Assembly: GCF_016920785.2 (NCBI RefSeq)
Contig: NW_024609928.1
Location: 124,001 to 188,000, forward strand
DNA from: Ixodes scapularis
Lineage: Eukaryota > Arthropoda > Arachnida > Ixodida > Ixodidae
Length of the DNA stretch: 64,000 nucleotides
Direction: 5' to 3'
Shown piece by piece: positions 11,486 through 25,313 of the stretch (position 1 is its first letter; each line of letters opens with the position of its first letter). The notes beneath the pieces were generated by a model. That model made no database searches and had not been told where the DNA came from. It saw nothing but the letters and a program-made list of their open reading frames with translations. The translations under genes and the position numbers were made by a program.

Positions 11486-12145
11486 ATTTGGCCGTTTCCC
11501 GTTTCGTCCTTCGTAATTCAACGCCCTTCATTTGAGCCCGTTCTCCTTTCGCGCTTCTCCCTTTGCCCTTCTCAAAACAAGCATTCTCAAAAAGATCTTC
11601 TCGCTTTGAGCCGTTGCATTTGGCCGTTTCCCGTTTCGTCCTTCGTAATTCAACGCCCTTCATTTGAGCCCGTTCTCCTTTCGCGCTTCTCCCTTTGCCC
11701 TTCTCAAAACAAGCATTCTCAAAAAGATCTTCTCGCTTTGAGCCGTTGCATTTGGGCGTTTCCCGTTTCGTCCTTCGTAATTCACCGCCCTTCATTTGAG
11801 CCCGTTCTCCTTTCGCGCTTCTCACTTTGCCCTTCTCAAAACAAGCATTCTCAAAAAGATCTTCTCGCTTTGAGCCGTTGCATTTGGCCGTTTCCCGTTT
11901 CGTCCTTCGTAATTCACCGCCCTTCATTTGAGCCCGTTCTCCTTTCGCGCTTCTCCCTTTGCCCTTCTCAAAACAAGCATTCTCAAAAAGATCTTCTCGC
12001 TTTGAGCCGTTGCATTTGGCCGTTTCCCGTTTCGTCCTTCGTAATTCAACGCCCTTCATTTGAGCCCGTTCTCCTTTCGCGCTTCTCCCTTTGCCCTTCT
12101 CAAAACAAGCATTCTCAAAAAGATCTTCTCGCTTTGAGCCGTTGC

Positions 12146-14521
12146 ATTTGGCCGTTTCCCGTTTCGTCCTTCGTAATTCACCGCCCTTCATTTGAGCCCG
12201 TTCTCCTTTCGCGCTTCTCACTTTGCCCTTCTCAAAACAAGCATTCTCAAAAAGATCTTCTCGCTTTGAGCCGTTGCATTTGGCCGTTTCCCGTTTCGTC
12301 CTTCGTAATTCACCGCCCTTCATTTGAGCCCGTTCTCCTTTCGCGCTTCTCACTTTGCCCTTCTCAAAACAAGCATTCTCAAAAAGATCTTCTCGCTTTG
12401 AGCCGTTGCATTTGGCCGTTTCCCGTTTCGTCCTTCGTAATTCACCGCCCTTCATTTGAGCCCGTTCTCCTTTCGCGCTTCTCACTTTGCCCTTCTCAAA
12501 ACAAGCATTCTCAAAAAGATCTTCTCGCTTTGAGCCGTTGCATTTGGCCGTTTCCCGTTTCGTCCTTCGTAATTCACCGCCCTTCATTTGAGCCCGTTCT
12601 CCTTTCGCGCTTCTCACTTTGCCCTTCTCAAAACAAGCATTCTCAAAAAGATCTTCTCGCTTTGAGCCGTTGCATTTGGCCGTTTCCCGTTTCGTCCTTC
12701 GTAATTCACCGCCCTTCATTTGAGCCCGTTCTCCTTTCGCGCTTCTCACTTTGCCCTTCTCAAAACAAGCATTCTCAAAAAGATCTTCTCGCTTTGAGCC
12801 GTTGCATTTGGCCGTTTCCCGTTTCGTCCTTCGTAATTCACCGCCCTTCATTTGAGCCCGTTCTCCTTTCGCGCTTCTCACTTTGCCCTTCTCAAAACAA
12901 GCATTCTCAAAAAGATCTTCTCGCTTTGAGCCGTTGCATTTGGCCGTTTCCCGTTTCGTCCTTCGTAATTCACCGCCCTTCATTTGAGCCCGTTCTCCTT
13001 TCGCGCTTCTCACTTTGCCCTTCTCAAAACAAGTACTCTCAAAAAGATCTTCTCGCTTTGAGCCGTTGCATTTGGCCGTTTCCCGTTTCGTCCTTCGTAA
13101 TTCACCGCCCTTCATTTGAGCCCGTTCTCCTTTCGCGCTTCTCACTTTGCCCTTCTCAAAACAAGCATTCTCAAAAAGATCTTCTCGCTTTGAGCCGTTG
13201 CATTTGGCCGTTTCCCGTTTCGTCCTTCGTAATTCACCGCCCTTCATTTGAGCCCGTTCTCCTTTCGCGCTTCTCACTTTGCCCTTCTCAAAACAAGCAT
13301 TCTCAAAAAGATCTTCTCGCTTTGAGCCGTTGCATTTGGCCGTTTCCCGTTTCGTCCTTCGTAATTCACCGCCCTTCATTTGAGCCCGTTCTCCTTTCGC
13401 GCTTCTCACTTTGCCCTTCTCAAAACAAGCATTCTCAAAAAGATCTTCTCGCTTTGAGCCGTTGCATTTGGCCGTTTCCCGTTTCGTCCTTCGTAATTCA
13501 CCGCCCTTCATTTGAGCCCGTTCTCCTTTCGCGCTTCTCACTTTGCCCTTCTCAAAACAAGCATTCTCAAAAAGATCTTCTCGCTTTGAGCCGTTGCATT
13601 TGGCCGTTTCCCGTTTCGTCCTTCGTAATTCACCGCCCTTCATTTGAGCCCGTTCTCCTTTCGCGCTTCTCACTTTGCCCTTCTCAAAACAAGCATTCTC
13701 AAAAAGATCTTCTCGCTTTGAGCCGTTGCATTTGGCCGTTTCCCGTTTCGTCCTTCGTAATTCACCGCCCTTCATTTGAGCCCGTTCTCCTTTCGCGCTT
13801 CTCACTTTGCCCTTCTCAAAACAAGCATTCTCAAAAAGATCTTCTCGCTTTGAGCCGTTGCATTTGGCCGTTTCCCGTTTCGTCCTTCGTAATTCACCGC
13901 CCTTCATTTGAGCCCGTTCTCCTTTCGCGCTTCTCACTTTGCCCTTCTCAAAACAAGCATTCTCAAAAAGATCTTCTCGCTTTGAGCCGTTGCATTTGGC
14001 CCTTTCCCGTTTCGTCCTTCGTAATTCACCGCCCTTCATTTGAGCCCGTTCTCCTTTCGCGCTTCTCACTTTGCCCTTCTCAAAACAAGCATTCTCAAAA
14101 AGATCTTCTCGCTTTGAGCCGTTGCATTTGGCCGTTTCCCGTTTCGTCCTTCGTAATTCACCGCCCTTCATTTGAGCCCGTTCTCCTTTCGCGCTTCTCA
14201 CTTTGCCCTTCTCAAAACAAGCATTCTCAAAAAGATCTTCTCGCTTTGAGCCGTTGCATTTGGCCGTTTCCCGTTTCGTCCTTCGTAATTCACCGCCCTT
14301 CATTTGAGCCCGTTCTCCTTTCGCGCTTCTCACTTTGCCCTTCTCAAAACAAGCATTCTCAAAAAGATCTTCTCGCTTTGAGCCGTTGCATTTGGCCGTT
14401 TCCCGTTTCGTCCTTCGTAATTCACCGCCCTTCATTTGAGCCCGTTCTCCTTTCGCGCTTCTCACTTTGCCCTTCTCAAAACAAGCATTCTCAAAAAGAT
14501 CTTTTCGCTTTGAGCCGTTGC
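12146..14521 (+). repeat. Homogenised block of 18 near-identical monomers
   Basis: Eighteen monomers in a row are of the 36C/75A type. The only private changes noticed are AAGTACTC for AAGCATTC near 13033, GGCCCTTTCCC near 14002, and 115T in the last copy. Mixed types lie on the left and a 115T/35G region on the right. This is the longest low-diversity run in the window and is best read as a recent expansion from one monomer type (inference). Confidence 0.8.
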
Positions 14522-17500
14522 ATTTGGCCGTTTCCCGTTTCGTCCTTCGTAATTCAACGCCCTTCATTTGAGCCCGTTCTCCTTTCGCGCTTCTCACTTT
14601 GCCCTTCTCAAAACAAGCATTCTCAAAAAGATCTTCTCGCTTTGAGCCGTTGCATTTGGCCGTTTCCCGTTTCGTCCTTCGTAATTCACCGCCCTTCATT
14701 TGAGCCCGTTCTCCTTTCGCGCTTCTCACTTTGCCCTTCTCAAAACAAGCATTCTCAAAAAGATCTTCTCGCTTTGAGCCGTTGCATTTGGCCGTTTCCC
14801 GTTTCGTCCTTCGTAATTCACCGCCCTTCATTTGAGCCCGTTCTCCTTTCGCGCTTCTCACTTTGCCCTTCTCAAAACAAGCATTCTCAAAAAGATCTTT
14901 TCGCTTTGAGCCGTTGCATTTGGCCGTTTCCCGTTTCGTCCTTCGTAATTCGACGCCCTTCATTTGAGCCCGTTCTCCTTTCGCGCTTCTCACTTTGCCC
15001 TTCTCAAAACAAGCATTCTCAAAAAGATCTTTTCGCTTTGAGCCGTTGCATTTGGCCGTTTCCCGTTTCGTCCTTCGTAATTCGACGCCCTTCATTTGAG
15101 CCCGTTCTCCTTTCGCGCTTCTCACTTTGCCCTTCTCAAAACAAGCATTCTCAAAAAGATCTTCTCGCTTTGAGCCGTTGCATTTGGCCGTTTCCCGTTT
15201 CGTCCTTCGTAATTCACCGCCCTTCATTTGAGCCCGTTCTCCTTTCGCGCTTCTCACTTTGCCCTTCTCAAAACAAGCATTCTCAAAAAGATCTTTTCGC
15301 TTTGAGCCGTTGCATTTGGCCGTTTCCCGTTTCGTCCTTCGTAATTCAACGCCCTTCATTTGAGCCCGTTCTCCTTTCGCGCTTCTCACTTTGCCCTTCT
15401 CAAAACAAGCATTCTCAAAAAGATCTTCTCGCTTTGAGCCGTTGCATTTGGCCGTTTCCCGTTTCGTCCTTCGTAATTCGACGCCCTTCATTTGAGCCCG
15501 TTCTCCTTTCGCGCTTCTCACTTTGCCCTTCTCAAAACAAGCATTCTCAAAAAGATCTTCTCGCTTTGAGCCGTTGCATTTGGCCGTTTCCCGTTTCGTC
15601 CTTCGTAATTCACCGCCCTTCATTTGAGCCCGTTCTCCTTTCGCGCTTCTCACTTTGCCCTTCTCAAAACAAGCATTCTCAAAAAGATCTTTTCGCTTTG
15701 AGCCGTTGCATTTGGCCGTTTCCCGTTTCGTCCTTCGTAATTCGACGCCCTTCATTTGAGCCCGTTCTCCTTTCGCGCTTCTCACTTTGCCCTTCTCAAA
15801 ACAAGCATTCTCAAAAAGATCTTTTCGCTTTGAGCCGTTGCATTTGGCCGTTTCCCGTTTCGTCCTTCGTAATTCGACGCCCTTCATTTGAGCCCGTTCT
15901 CCTTTCGCGCTTCTCACTTTGCCCTTCTCAAAACAAGCATTCTCAAAAAGATCTTTTCGCTTTGAGCCGTTGCATTTGGCCGTTTCCCGTTTCGTCCTTC
16001 GTAATTCACCGCCCTTCATTTGAGCCCGTTCTCCTTTCGCGCTTCTCACTTTGCCCTTCTCAAAACAAGCATTCTCAAAAAGATCTTTTCGCTTTGAGCC
16101 GTTGCATTTGGCCGTTTCCCGTTTCGTCCTTCGTAATTCGACGCCCTTCATTTGAGCCCGTTCTCCTTTCGCGCTTCTCACTTTGCCCTTCTCAAAACAA
16201 GCATTCTCAAAAAGATCTTTTCGCTTTGAGCCGTTGCATTTGGCCGTTTCCCGTTTCGTCCTTCGTAATTCGACGCCCTTCATTTGAGCCCGTTCTCCTT
16301 TCGCGCTTCTCACTTTGCCCTTCTCAAAACAAGCATTCTCAAAAAGATCTTTTCGCTTTGAGCCGTTGCATTTGGCCGTTTCCCGTTTCGTCCTTCGTAA
16401 TTCGACGCCCTTCATTTGAGCCCGTTCTCCTTTCGCGCTTCTCACTTTGCCCTTCTCAAAACAAGCATTCTCAAAAAGATCTTTTCGCTTTGAGCCGTTG
16501 CATTTGGCCGTTTCCCGTTTCGTCCTTCGTAATTCGACGCCCTTCATTTGAGCCCGTTCTCCTTTCGCGCTTCTCACTTTGCCCTTCTCAAAACAAGCAT
16601 TCTCAAAAAGATCTTCTCGCTTTGAGCCGTTGCATTTGGCCGTTTCCCGTTTCGTCCTTCGTAATTCAACGCCCTTCATTTGAGCCCGTTCTCCTTTCGC
16701 GCTTCTCACTTTGCCCTTCTCAAAACAAGCATTCTCAAAAAGATCTTTTCGCTTTGAGCCGTTGCATTTGGCCGTTTCCCGTTTCGTCCTTCGTAATTCG
16801 ACGCCCTTCATTTGAGCCCGTTCTCCTTTCGCGCTTCTCACTTTGCCCTTCTCAAAACAAGCATTCTCAAAAAGATCTTCTCGCTTTGAGCCGTTGCATT
16901 TGGCCGTTTCCCGTTTCGTCCTTCGTAATTCACCGCCCTTCATTTGAGCCCGTTCTCCTTTCGCGCTTCTCACTTTGCCCTTCTCAAAACAAGCATTCTC
17001 AAAAAGATCTTTTCGCTTTGAGCCGTTGCATTTGGCCGTTTCCCGTTTCGTCCTTCGTAATTCACCGCCCTTCATTTGAGCCCGTTCTCCTTTCGCGCTT
17101 CTCACTTTGCCCTTCTCAAAACAAGCATTCTCAAAAAGATCTTCTCGCTTTGAGCCGTTGCATTTGGCCGTTTCCCGTTTCGTCCTTCGTAATTCACCGC
17201 CCTTCATTTGAGCCCGTTCTCCTTTCGCGCTTCTCACTTTGCCCTTCTCAAAACAAGCATTCTCAAAAAGATCTTTTCGCTTTGAGCCGTTGCATTTGGC
17301 CGTTTCCCGTTTCGTCCTTCGTAATTCGACGCCCTTCATTTGAGCCCGTTCTCCTTTCGCGCTTCTCACTTTGCCCTTCTCAAAACAAGCATTCTCAAAA
17401 AGATCTTTTCGCTTTGAGCCGTTGCATTTGGCCGTTTCCCGTTTCGTCCTTCGTAATTCGACGCCCTTCATTTGAGCCCGTTCTCCTTTCGCGCTTCTCA

Positions 17501-18085
17501 CTTTGCCCTTCTCAAAACAAGCATTCTCAAAAAGATCTTTTCGCTTTGAGCCGTTGCATTTGGCCGTTTCCCGTTTCGTCCTTCGTAATTCAACGCCCTT
17601 CATTTGAGCCCGTTCTCCTTTCGCGCTTCTCACTTTGCCCTTCTCAAAACAAGCATTCTCAAAAAGATCTTTTCGCTTTGAGCCGTTGCATTTGGCCGTT
17701 TCCCGTTTCGTCCTTCGTAATTCGACGCCCTTCATTTGAGCCCGTTCTCCTTTCGCGCTTCTCACTTTGCCCTTCTCAAAACAAGCATTCTCAAAAAGAT
17801 CTTTTCGCTTTGAGCCGTTGCATTTGGCCGTTTCCCGTTTCGTCCTTCGTAATTCGACGCCCTTCATTTGAGCCCGTTCTCCTTTCGCGCTTCTCACTTT
17901 GCCCTTCTCAAAACAAGCATTCTCAAAAAGATCTTTTCGCTTTGAGCCGTTGCATTTGGCCGTTTCCCGTTTCGTCCTTCGTAATTCAACGCCCTTCATT
18001 TGAGCCCGTTCTCCTTTCGCGCTTCTCCCTTTGCCCTTCTCAAAACAAGCATTCTCAAAAAGATCTTCTCGCTTTGAGCCGTTGC
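14522..18085 (+). repeat. Variant region rich in 115T (CTTTTCG) and 35G (TTCGACG)
   Basis: From about 14.5 to 18.0 kb many monomers have GATCTTTTCG in place of GATCTTCTCG and CGACG in place of CAACG or CACCG. The first 35G is at about 14951 and the last near 17855. Outside this region, 35G is seen mainly between 23.5 and 33.8 kb, with a single copy near 36203. The boundaries are gradual, so the coordinates are approximate. Confidence 0.7.
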
Positions 18086-18745
18086 ATTTGGCCGTTTCCC
18101 GTTTCGTCCTTCGTAATTCACCGCCCTTCATTTGAGCCCGTTCTCCTTTCGCGCTTCTCACTTTGCCCTTCTCAAAACAAGCATTCTCAAAAAGATCTTC
18201 TCGCTTTGAGCCGTTGCATTTGGCCGTTTCCCGTTTCGTCCTTCGTAATTCAACGCCCTTCATTTGAGCCCGTTCTCCTTTCGCGCTTCTCACTTTGCCC
18301 TTCTCAAAACAAGCATTCTCAAAAAGATCTTCTCGCTTTGAGCCGTTGCATTTGGCCGTTTCCCGTTTCGTCCTTCGTAATTCACCGCCCTTCATTTGAG
18401 CCCGTTCTCCTTTCGCGCTTCTCCCTTTGCCCTTCTCAAAACAAGCATTCTCAAAAAGATCTTCTCGCTTTGAGCCGTTGCATTTGGCCGTTTCCCGTTT
18501 CGTCCTTCGTAATTCACCGCCCTTCATTTGAGCCCGTTCTCCTTTCGCGCTTCTCACTTTGCCCTTCTCAAAACAAGCATTCTCAAAAAGATCTTCTCGC
18601 TTTGAGCCGTTGCATTTGGCCGTTTCCCGTTTCGTCCTTCGTAATTCAACGCCCTTCATTTGAGCCCGTTCTCCTTTCGCGCTTCTCACTTTGCCCTTCT
18701 CAAAACAAGCATTCTCAAAAAGATCTTCTCGCTTTGAGCCGTTGC

Positions 18746-19801
18746 ATTTGGCCGTTTCCCGTTTCGTCCTTCGTAATTCAACGCCCTTCATTTGAGCCCG
18801 TTCTCCTTTCGCGCTTCTCACTTTGCCCTTCTCAAAACAAGCATTCTCAAAAAGATCTTCTCGCTTTGAGCCGTTGCATTTGGCCGTTTCCCGTTTCGTC
18901 CTTCGTAATTCAACGCCCTTCATTTGAGCCCGTTCTCCTTTCGCGCTTCTCCCTTTGCCCTTCTCAAAACAAGCATTCTCAAAAAGATCTTCTCGCTTTG
19001 AGCCGTTGCATTTGGCCGTTTCCCGTTTCGTCCTTCGTAATTCAACGCCCTTCATTTGAGCCCGTTCTCCTTTCGCGCTTCTCACTTTGCCCTTCTCAAA
19101 ACAAGCATTCTCAAAAAGATCTTCTCGCTTTGAGCCGTTGCATTTGGCCGTTTCCCGTTTCGTCCTTCGTAATTCAACGCCCTTCATTTGAGCCCGTTCT
19201 CCTTTCGCGCTTCTCCCTTTGCCCTTCTCAAAACAAGCATTCTCAAAAAGATCTTCTCGCTTTGAGCCGTTGCATTTGGCCGTTTCCCGTTTCGTCCTTC
19301 GTAATTCAACGCCCTTCATTTGAGCCCGTTCTCCTTTCGCGCTTCTCACTTTGCCCTTCTCAAAACAAGCATTCTCAAAAAGATCTTCTCGCTTTGAGCC
19401 GTTGCATTTGGCCGTTTCCCGTTTCGTCCTTCGTAATTCAACGCCCTTCATTTGAGCCCGTTCTCCTTTCGCGCTTCTCCCTTTGCCCTTCTCAAAACAA
19501 GCATTCTCAAAAAGATCTTCTCGCTTTGAGCCGTTGCATTTGGCCGTTTCCCGTTTCGTCCTTCGTAATTCAACGCCCTTCATTTGAGCCCGTTCTCCTT
19601 TCGCGCTTCTCACTTTGCCCTTCTCAAAACAAGCATTCTCAAAAAGATCTTCTCGCTTTGAGCCGTTGCATTTGGCCGTTTCCCGTTTCGTCCTTCGTAA
19701 TTCAACGCCCTTCATTTGAGCCCGTTCTCCTTTCGCGCTTCTCCCTTTGCCCTTCTCAAAACAAGCATTCTCAAAAAGATCTTCTCGCTTTGAGCCGTTG
19801 C
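18746..19801 (+). repeat. Dimeric higher-order repeat (264 bp), four units
   Basis: Eight consecutive 36A monomers alternate strictly between CTCAC and CTCCC at site 75, giving four 264-bp dimers. The alternation breaks at 19802, where two CTCCC monomers are adjacent. No other diagnostic site varies in this stretch. Confidence 0.7.
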
Positions 19802-22800
19802 ATTTGGCCGTTTCCCGTTTCGTCCTTCGTAATTCAACGCCCTTCATTTGAGCCCGTTCTCCTTTCGCGCTTCTCCCTTTGCCCTTCTCAAAACAAGCAT
19901 TCTCAAAAAGATCTTCTCGCTTTGAGCCGTTGCATTTGGCCGTTTCCCGTTTCGTCCTTCGTAATTCAACGCCCTTCATTTGAGCCCGTTCTCCTTTCGC
20001 GCTTCTCACTTTGCCCTTCTCAAAACAAGCATTCTCAAAAAGATCTTCTCGCTTTGAGCCGTTGCATTTGGCCGTTTCCCGTTTCGTCCTTCGTAATTCA
20101 ACGCCCTTCATTTGAGCCCGTTCTCCTTTCGCGCTTCTCCCTTTGCCCTTCTCAAAACAAGCATTCTCAAAAAGATCTTCTCGCTTTGAGCCGTTGCATT
20201 TGGCCGTTTCCCGTTTCGTCCTTCGTAATTCAACGCCCTTCATTTGAGCCCGTTCTCCTTTCGCGCTTCTCCCTTTGCCCTTCTCAAAACAAGCATTCTC
20301 AAAAAGATCTTCTCGCTTTGAGCCGTTGCATTTGGCCGTTTCCCGTTTCGTCCTTCGTAATTCACCGCCCTTCATTTGAGCCCGTTCTCCTTTCGCGCTT
20401 CTCACTTTGCCCTTCTCAAAACAAGCATTCTCAAAAAGATCTTCTCGCTTTGAGCCGTTGCATTTGGCCGTTTCCCGTTTCGTCCTTCGTAATTCAACGC
20501 CCTTCATTTGAGCCCGTTCTCCTTTCGCGCTTCTCCCTTTGCCCTTCTCAAAACAAGCATTCTCAAAAAGATCTTCTCGCTTTGAGCCGTTGCATTTGGC
20601 CGTTTCCCGTTTCGTCCTTCGTAATTCAACGCCCTTCATTTGAGCCCGTTCTCCTTTCGCGCTTCTCACTTTGCCCTTCTCAAAACAAGCATTCTCAAAA
20701 AGATCTTCTCGCTTTGAGCCGTTGCATTTGGCCGTTTCCCGTTTCGTCCTTCGTAATTCACCGCCCTTCATTTGAGCCCGTTCTCCTTTCGCGCTTCTCA
20801 CTTTGCCCTTCTCAAAACAAGCATTCTCAAAAAGATCTTCTCGCTTTGAGCCGTTGCATTTGGCCGTTTCCCGTTTCGTCCTTCGTAATTCAACGCCCTT
20901 CATTTGAGCCCGTTCTCCTTTCGCGCTTCTCCCTTTGCCCTTCTCAAAACAAGCATTCTCAAAAAGATCCTCTCGCTTTGAGCCGTTGCATTTGGCCGTT
21001 TCCCGTTTCGTCCTTCGTAATTCACCGCCCTTCATTTGAGCCCGTTCTCCTTTCGCGCTTCTCACTTTGCCCTTCTCAAAACAAGCATTCTCAAAAAGAT
21101 CTTCTCGCTTTGAGCCGTTGCATTTGGCCGTTTCCCGTTTCGTCCTTCGTAATTCACCGCCCTTCATTTGAGCCCGTTCTCCTTTCGCGCTTCTCCCTTT
21201 GCCCTTCTCAAAACAAGCATTCTCAAAAAGATCTTCTCGCTTTGAGCCGTTGCATTTGGCCGTTTCCCGTTTCGTCCTTCGTAATTCAACGCCCTTCATT
21301 TGAGCCCGTTCTCCTTTCGCGCTTCTCCCTTTGCCCTTCTCAAAACAAGCATTCTCAAAAAGATCTTCTCGCTTTGAGCCGTTGCATTTGGCCGTTTCCC
21401 GTTTCGTCCTTCGTAATTCAACGCCCTTCATTTGAGCCCGTTCTCCTTTCGCGCTTCTCCCTTTGCCCTTCTCAAAACAAGCATTCTCAAAAAGATCTTC
21501 TCGCTTTGAGCCGTTGCATTTGGCCGTTTCCCGTTTCGTCCTTCGTAATTCACCGCCCTTCATTTGAGCCCGTTCTCCTTTCGCGCTTCTCAATTTGCCC
21601 TTCTCAAAACAAGCATTCTCAAAAAGATCTTCTCGCTTTGAGCCGTTGCATTTGGCCGTTTCCCGTTTCGTCCTTCGTAATTCACCGCCCTTCATTTGAG
21701 CCCGTTCTCCTTTCGCGCTTCTCACTTTGCCCTTCTCAAAACAAGCATTCTCAAAAAGATCTTCTCGCTTTGAGCCGTTGCATTTGGCCGTTTCCCGTTT
21801 CGTCCTTCGTAATTCAACGCCCTTCATTTGAGCCCGTTCTCCTTTCGCGCTTCTCACTTTGCCCTTCTCAAAACAAGCATTCTCAAAAAGATCTTCTCGC
21901 TTTGAGCCGTTGCATTTGGCCGTTTCCCGTTTCGTCCTTCGTAATTCACCGCCCTTCATTTGAGCCCGTTCTCCTTTCGCGCTTCTCACTTTGCCCTTCT
22001 CAAAACAAGCATTCTCAAAAAGATCTTCTCGCTTTGAGCCGTTGCATTTGGCCGTTTCCCGTTTCGTCCTTCGTAATTCAACGCCCTTCATTTGAGCCCG
22101 TTCTCCTTTCGCGCTTCTCACTTTGCCCTTCTCAAAACAAGCATTCTCAAAAAGATCTTCTCGCTTTGAGCCGTTGCATTTGGCCGTTTCCCGTTTCGTC
22201 CTTCGTAATTCACCGCCCTTCATTTGAGCCCGTTCTCCTTTCGCGCTTCTCACTTTGCCCTTCTCAAAACAAGCATTCTCAAAAAGATCTTCTCGCTTTG
22301 AGCCGTTGCATTTGGCCGTTTCCCGTTTCGTCCTTCGTAATTCACCGCCCTTCATTTGAGCCCGTTCTCCTTTCGCGCTTCTCACTTTGCCCTTCTCAAA
22401 ACAAGCATTCTCAAAAAGATCTTCTCGCTTTGAGCCGTTGCATTTGGCCGTTTCCCGTTTCGTCCTTCGTAATTCACCGCCCTTCATTTGAGCCCGTTCT
22501 CCTTTCGCGCTTCTCACTTTGCCCTTCTCAAAACAAGCATTCTCAAAAAGATCTTCTCGCTTTGAGCCGTTGCATTTGGCCGTTTCCCGTTTCGTCCTTC
22601 GTAATTCACCGCCCTTCATTTGAGCCCGTTCTCCTTTCGCGCTTCTCACTTTGCCGTTCTCAAAACAAGCATTCTCAAAAAGATCTTCTCGCTTTGAGCC
22701 GTTGCATTTGGCCGTTTCCCGTTTCGTCCTTCGTAATTCACCGCCCTTCATTTGAGCCCGTTCTCCTTTCGCGCTTCTCACTTTGCCCTTCTCAAAACAA

Positions 22801-23761
22801 GCATTCTCAAAAAGATCTTCTCGCTTTGAGCCGTTGCATTTGGCCGTTTCCCGTTTCGTCCTTCGTAATTCACCGCCCTTCATTTGAGCCCGTTCTCCTT
22901 TCGCGCTTCTCACTTTGCCCTTCTCAAAACAAGCATTTTCAAAAAGATCTTCTCGCTTTGAGCCGTTGCATTTGGCCGTTTCCCGTTTCGTCCTTCGTAA
23001 TTCACCGCCCTTCATTTGAGCCCGTTCTCCTTTCGCGCTTCTCACTTTGCCCTTCTCAAAACAAGCATTCTCAAAAAGATCTTCTCGCTTTGAGCCGTTG
23101 CATTTGGCCGTTTCCCGTTTCGTCCTTCGTAATTCAACGCCCTTCATTTGAGCCCGTTCTCCTTTCGCGCTTCTCCCTTTGCCCTTCTCAAAACAAGCAT
23201 TCTCAAAAAGATCTTCTCGCTTTGAGCCGTTGCATTTGGCCGTTTCCCGTTTCGTCCTTCGTAATTCACCGCCCTTCATTTGAGCCCGTTCTCCTTTCGC
23301 GCTTCTCACTTTGCCCTTCTCAAAACAAGCATTCTCAAAAAGATCTTCTCGCTTTGAGCCGTTGCATTTGGCCGTTTCCCGTTTCGTCCTTCGTAATTCA
23401 CCGCCCTTCATTTGAGCCCGTTCTCCTTTCGCGCTTCTCACTTTGCCCTTCTCAAAACAAGCATTCTCAAAAAGATCTTTTCGCTTTGAGCCGTTGCATT
23501 TGGCCGTTTCCCGTTTCGTCCTTCGTAATTCGACGCCCTTCATTTGAGCCCGTTCTCCTTTCGCGCTTCTCACTTTGCCCTTCTCAAAACAAGCATTCTC
23601 AAAAAGATCTTTTCGCTTTGAGCCGTTGCATTTGGCCGTTTCCCGTTTCGTCCTTCGTAATTCGACGCCCTTCATTTGAGCCCGTTCTCCTTTCGCGCTT
23701 CTCACTTTGCCCTTCTCAAAACAAGCATTCTCAAAAAGATCTTTTCGCTTTGAGCCGTTGC

Positions 23762-25081
23762 ATTTGGCCGTTTCCCGTTTCGTCCTTCGTAATTCAACGC
23801 CCTTCATTTGAGCCCGTTCTCCTTTCGCGCTTCTCACTTTGCCCTTCTCAAAACAAGCATTCTCAAAAAGATCTTTTCGCTTTGAGCCGTTGCATTTGGC
23901 CGTTTCCCGTTTCGTCCTTCGTAATTCGACGCCCTTCATTTGAGCCCGTTCTCCTTTCGCGCTTCTCACTTTGCCCTTCTCAAAACAAGCATTCTCAAAA
24001 AGATCTTTTCGCTTTGAGCCGTTGCATTTGGCCGTTTCCCGTTTCGTCCTTCGTAATTCGACGCCCTTCATTTGAGCCCGTTCTCCTTTCGCGCTTCTCA
24101 CTTTGCCCTTCTCAAAACAAGCATTCTCAAAAAGATCTTTTCGCTTTGAGCCGTTGCATTTGGCCGTTTCCCGTTTCGTCCTTCGTAATTCGACGCCCTT
24201 CATTTGAGCCCGTTCTCCTTTCGCGCTTCTCACTTTGCCCTTCTCAAAACAAGCATTCTCAAAAAGATCTTTTCGCTTTGAGCCGTTGCATTTGGCCGTT
24301 TCCCGTTTCGTCCTTCGTAATTCGACGCCCTTCATTTGAGCCCGTTCTCCTTTCGCGCTTCTCACTTTGCCCTTCTCAAAACAAGCATTCTCAAAAAGAT
24401 CTTTTCGCTTTGAGCCGTTGCATTTGGCCGTTTCCCGTTTCGTCCTTCGTAATTCAACGCCCTTCATTTGAGCCCGTTCTCCTTTCGCGCTTCTCACTTT
24501 GCCCTTCTCAAAACAAGCATTCTCAAAAAGATCTTTTCGCTTTGAGCCGTTGCATTTGGCCGTTTCCCGTTTCGTCCTTCGTAATTCGACGCCCTTCATT
24601 TGAGCCCGTTCTCCTTTCGCGCTTCTCACTTTGCCCTTCTCAAAACAAGCATTCTCAAAAAGATCTTTTCGCTTTGAGCCGTTGCATTTGGCCGTTTCCC
24701 GTTTCGTCCTTCGTAATTCGACGCCCTTCATTTGAGCCCGTTCTCCTTTCGCGCTTCTCACTTTGCCCTTCTCAAAACAAGCATTCTCAAAAAGATCTTT
24801 TCGCTTTGAGCCGTTGCATTTGGCCGTTTCCCGTTTCGTCCTTCGTAATTCGACGCCCTTCATTTGAGCCCGTTCTCCTTTCGCGCTTCTCACTTTGCCC
24901 TTCTCAAAACAAGCATTCTCAAAAAGATCTTTTCGCTTTGAGCCGTTGCATTTGGCCGTTTCCCGTTTCGTCCTTCGTAATTCGACGCCCTTCATTTGAG
25001 CCCGTTCTCCTTTCGCGCTTCTCACTTTGCCCTTCTCAAAACAAGCATTCTCAAAAAGATCTTTTCGATTTGAGCCGTTGC
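23762..25081 (+). repeat. Pentameric higher-order repeat (660 bp), two full units
   Basis: Pattern at site 34-36: CAA, CGA, CGA, CGA, CGA, twice in succession, all with 115T. CAACG monomers begin at 23762, 24422 and 25082, exactly 660 bp apart. The last monomer of the second unit has acquired GATTTGAGC (119A) near 25067, and the third unit is interrupted after its first monomer. Confidence 0.75.
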
Positions 25082-25313
25082 ATTTGGCCGTTTCCCGTTT
25101 CGTCCTTCGTAATTCAACGCCCTTCATTTGAGCCCGTTCTCCTTTCGCGCTTCTCACTTTGCCCTTCTCAAAACAAGCATTCTCAAAAAGATCTTTTCGC
25201 TTTGAGCCGTTGCATTTGGCCGTTTCCCGTTTCGTCCTTCGTAATTCACCGCCCTTCATTTGAGCCCGTTCTCCTTTCGCGCTTCTCACTTTGCCCTTCT
25301 CAAAACAAGCATT

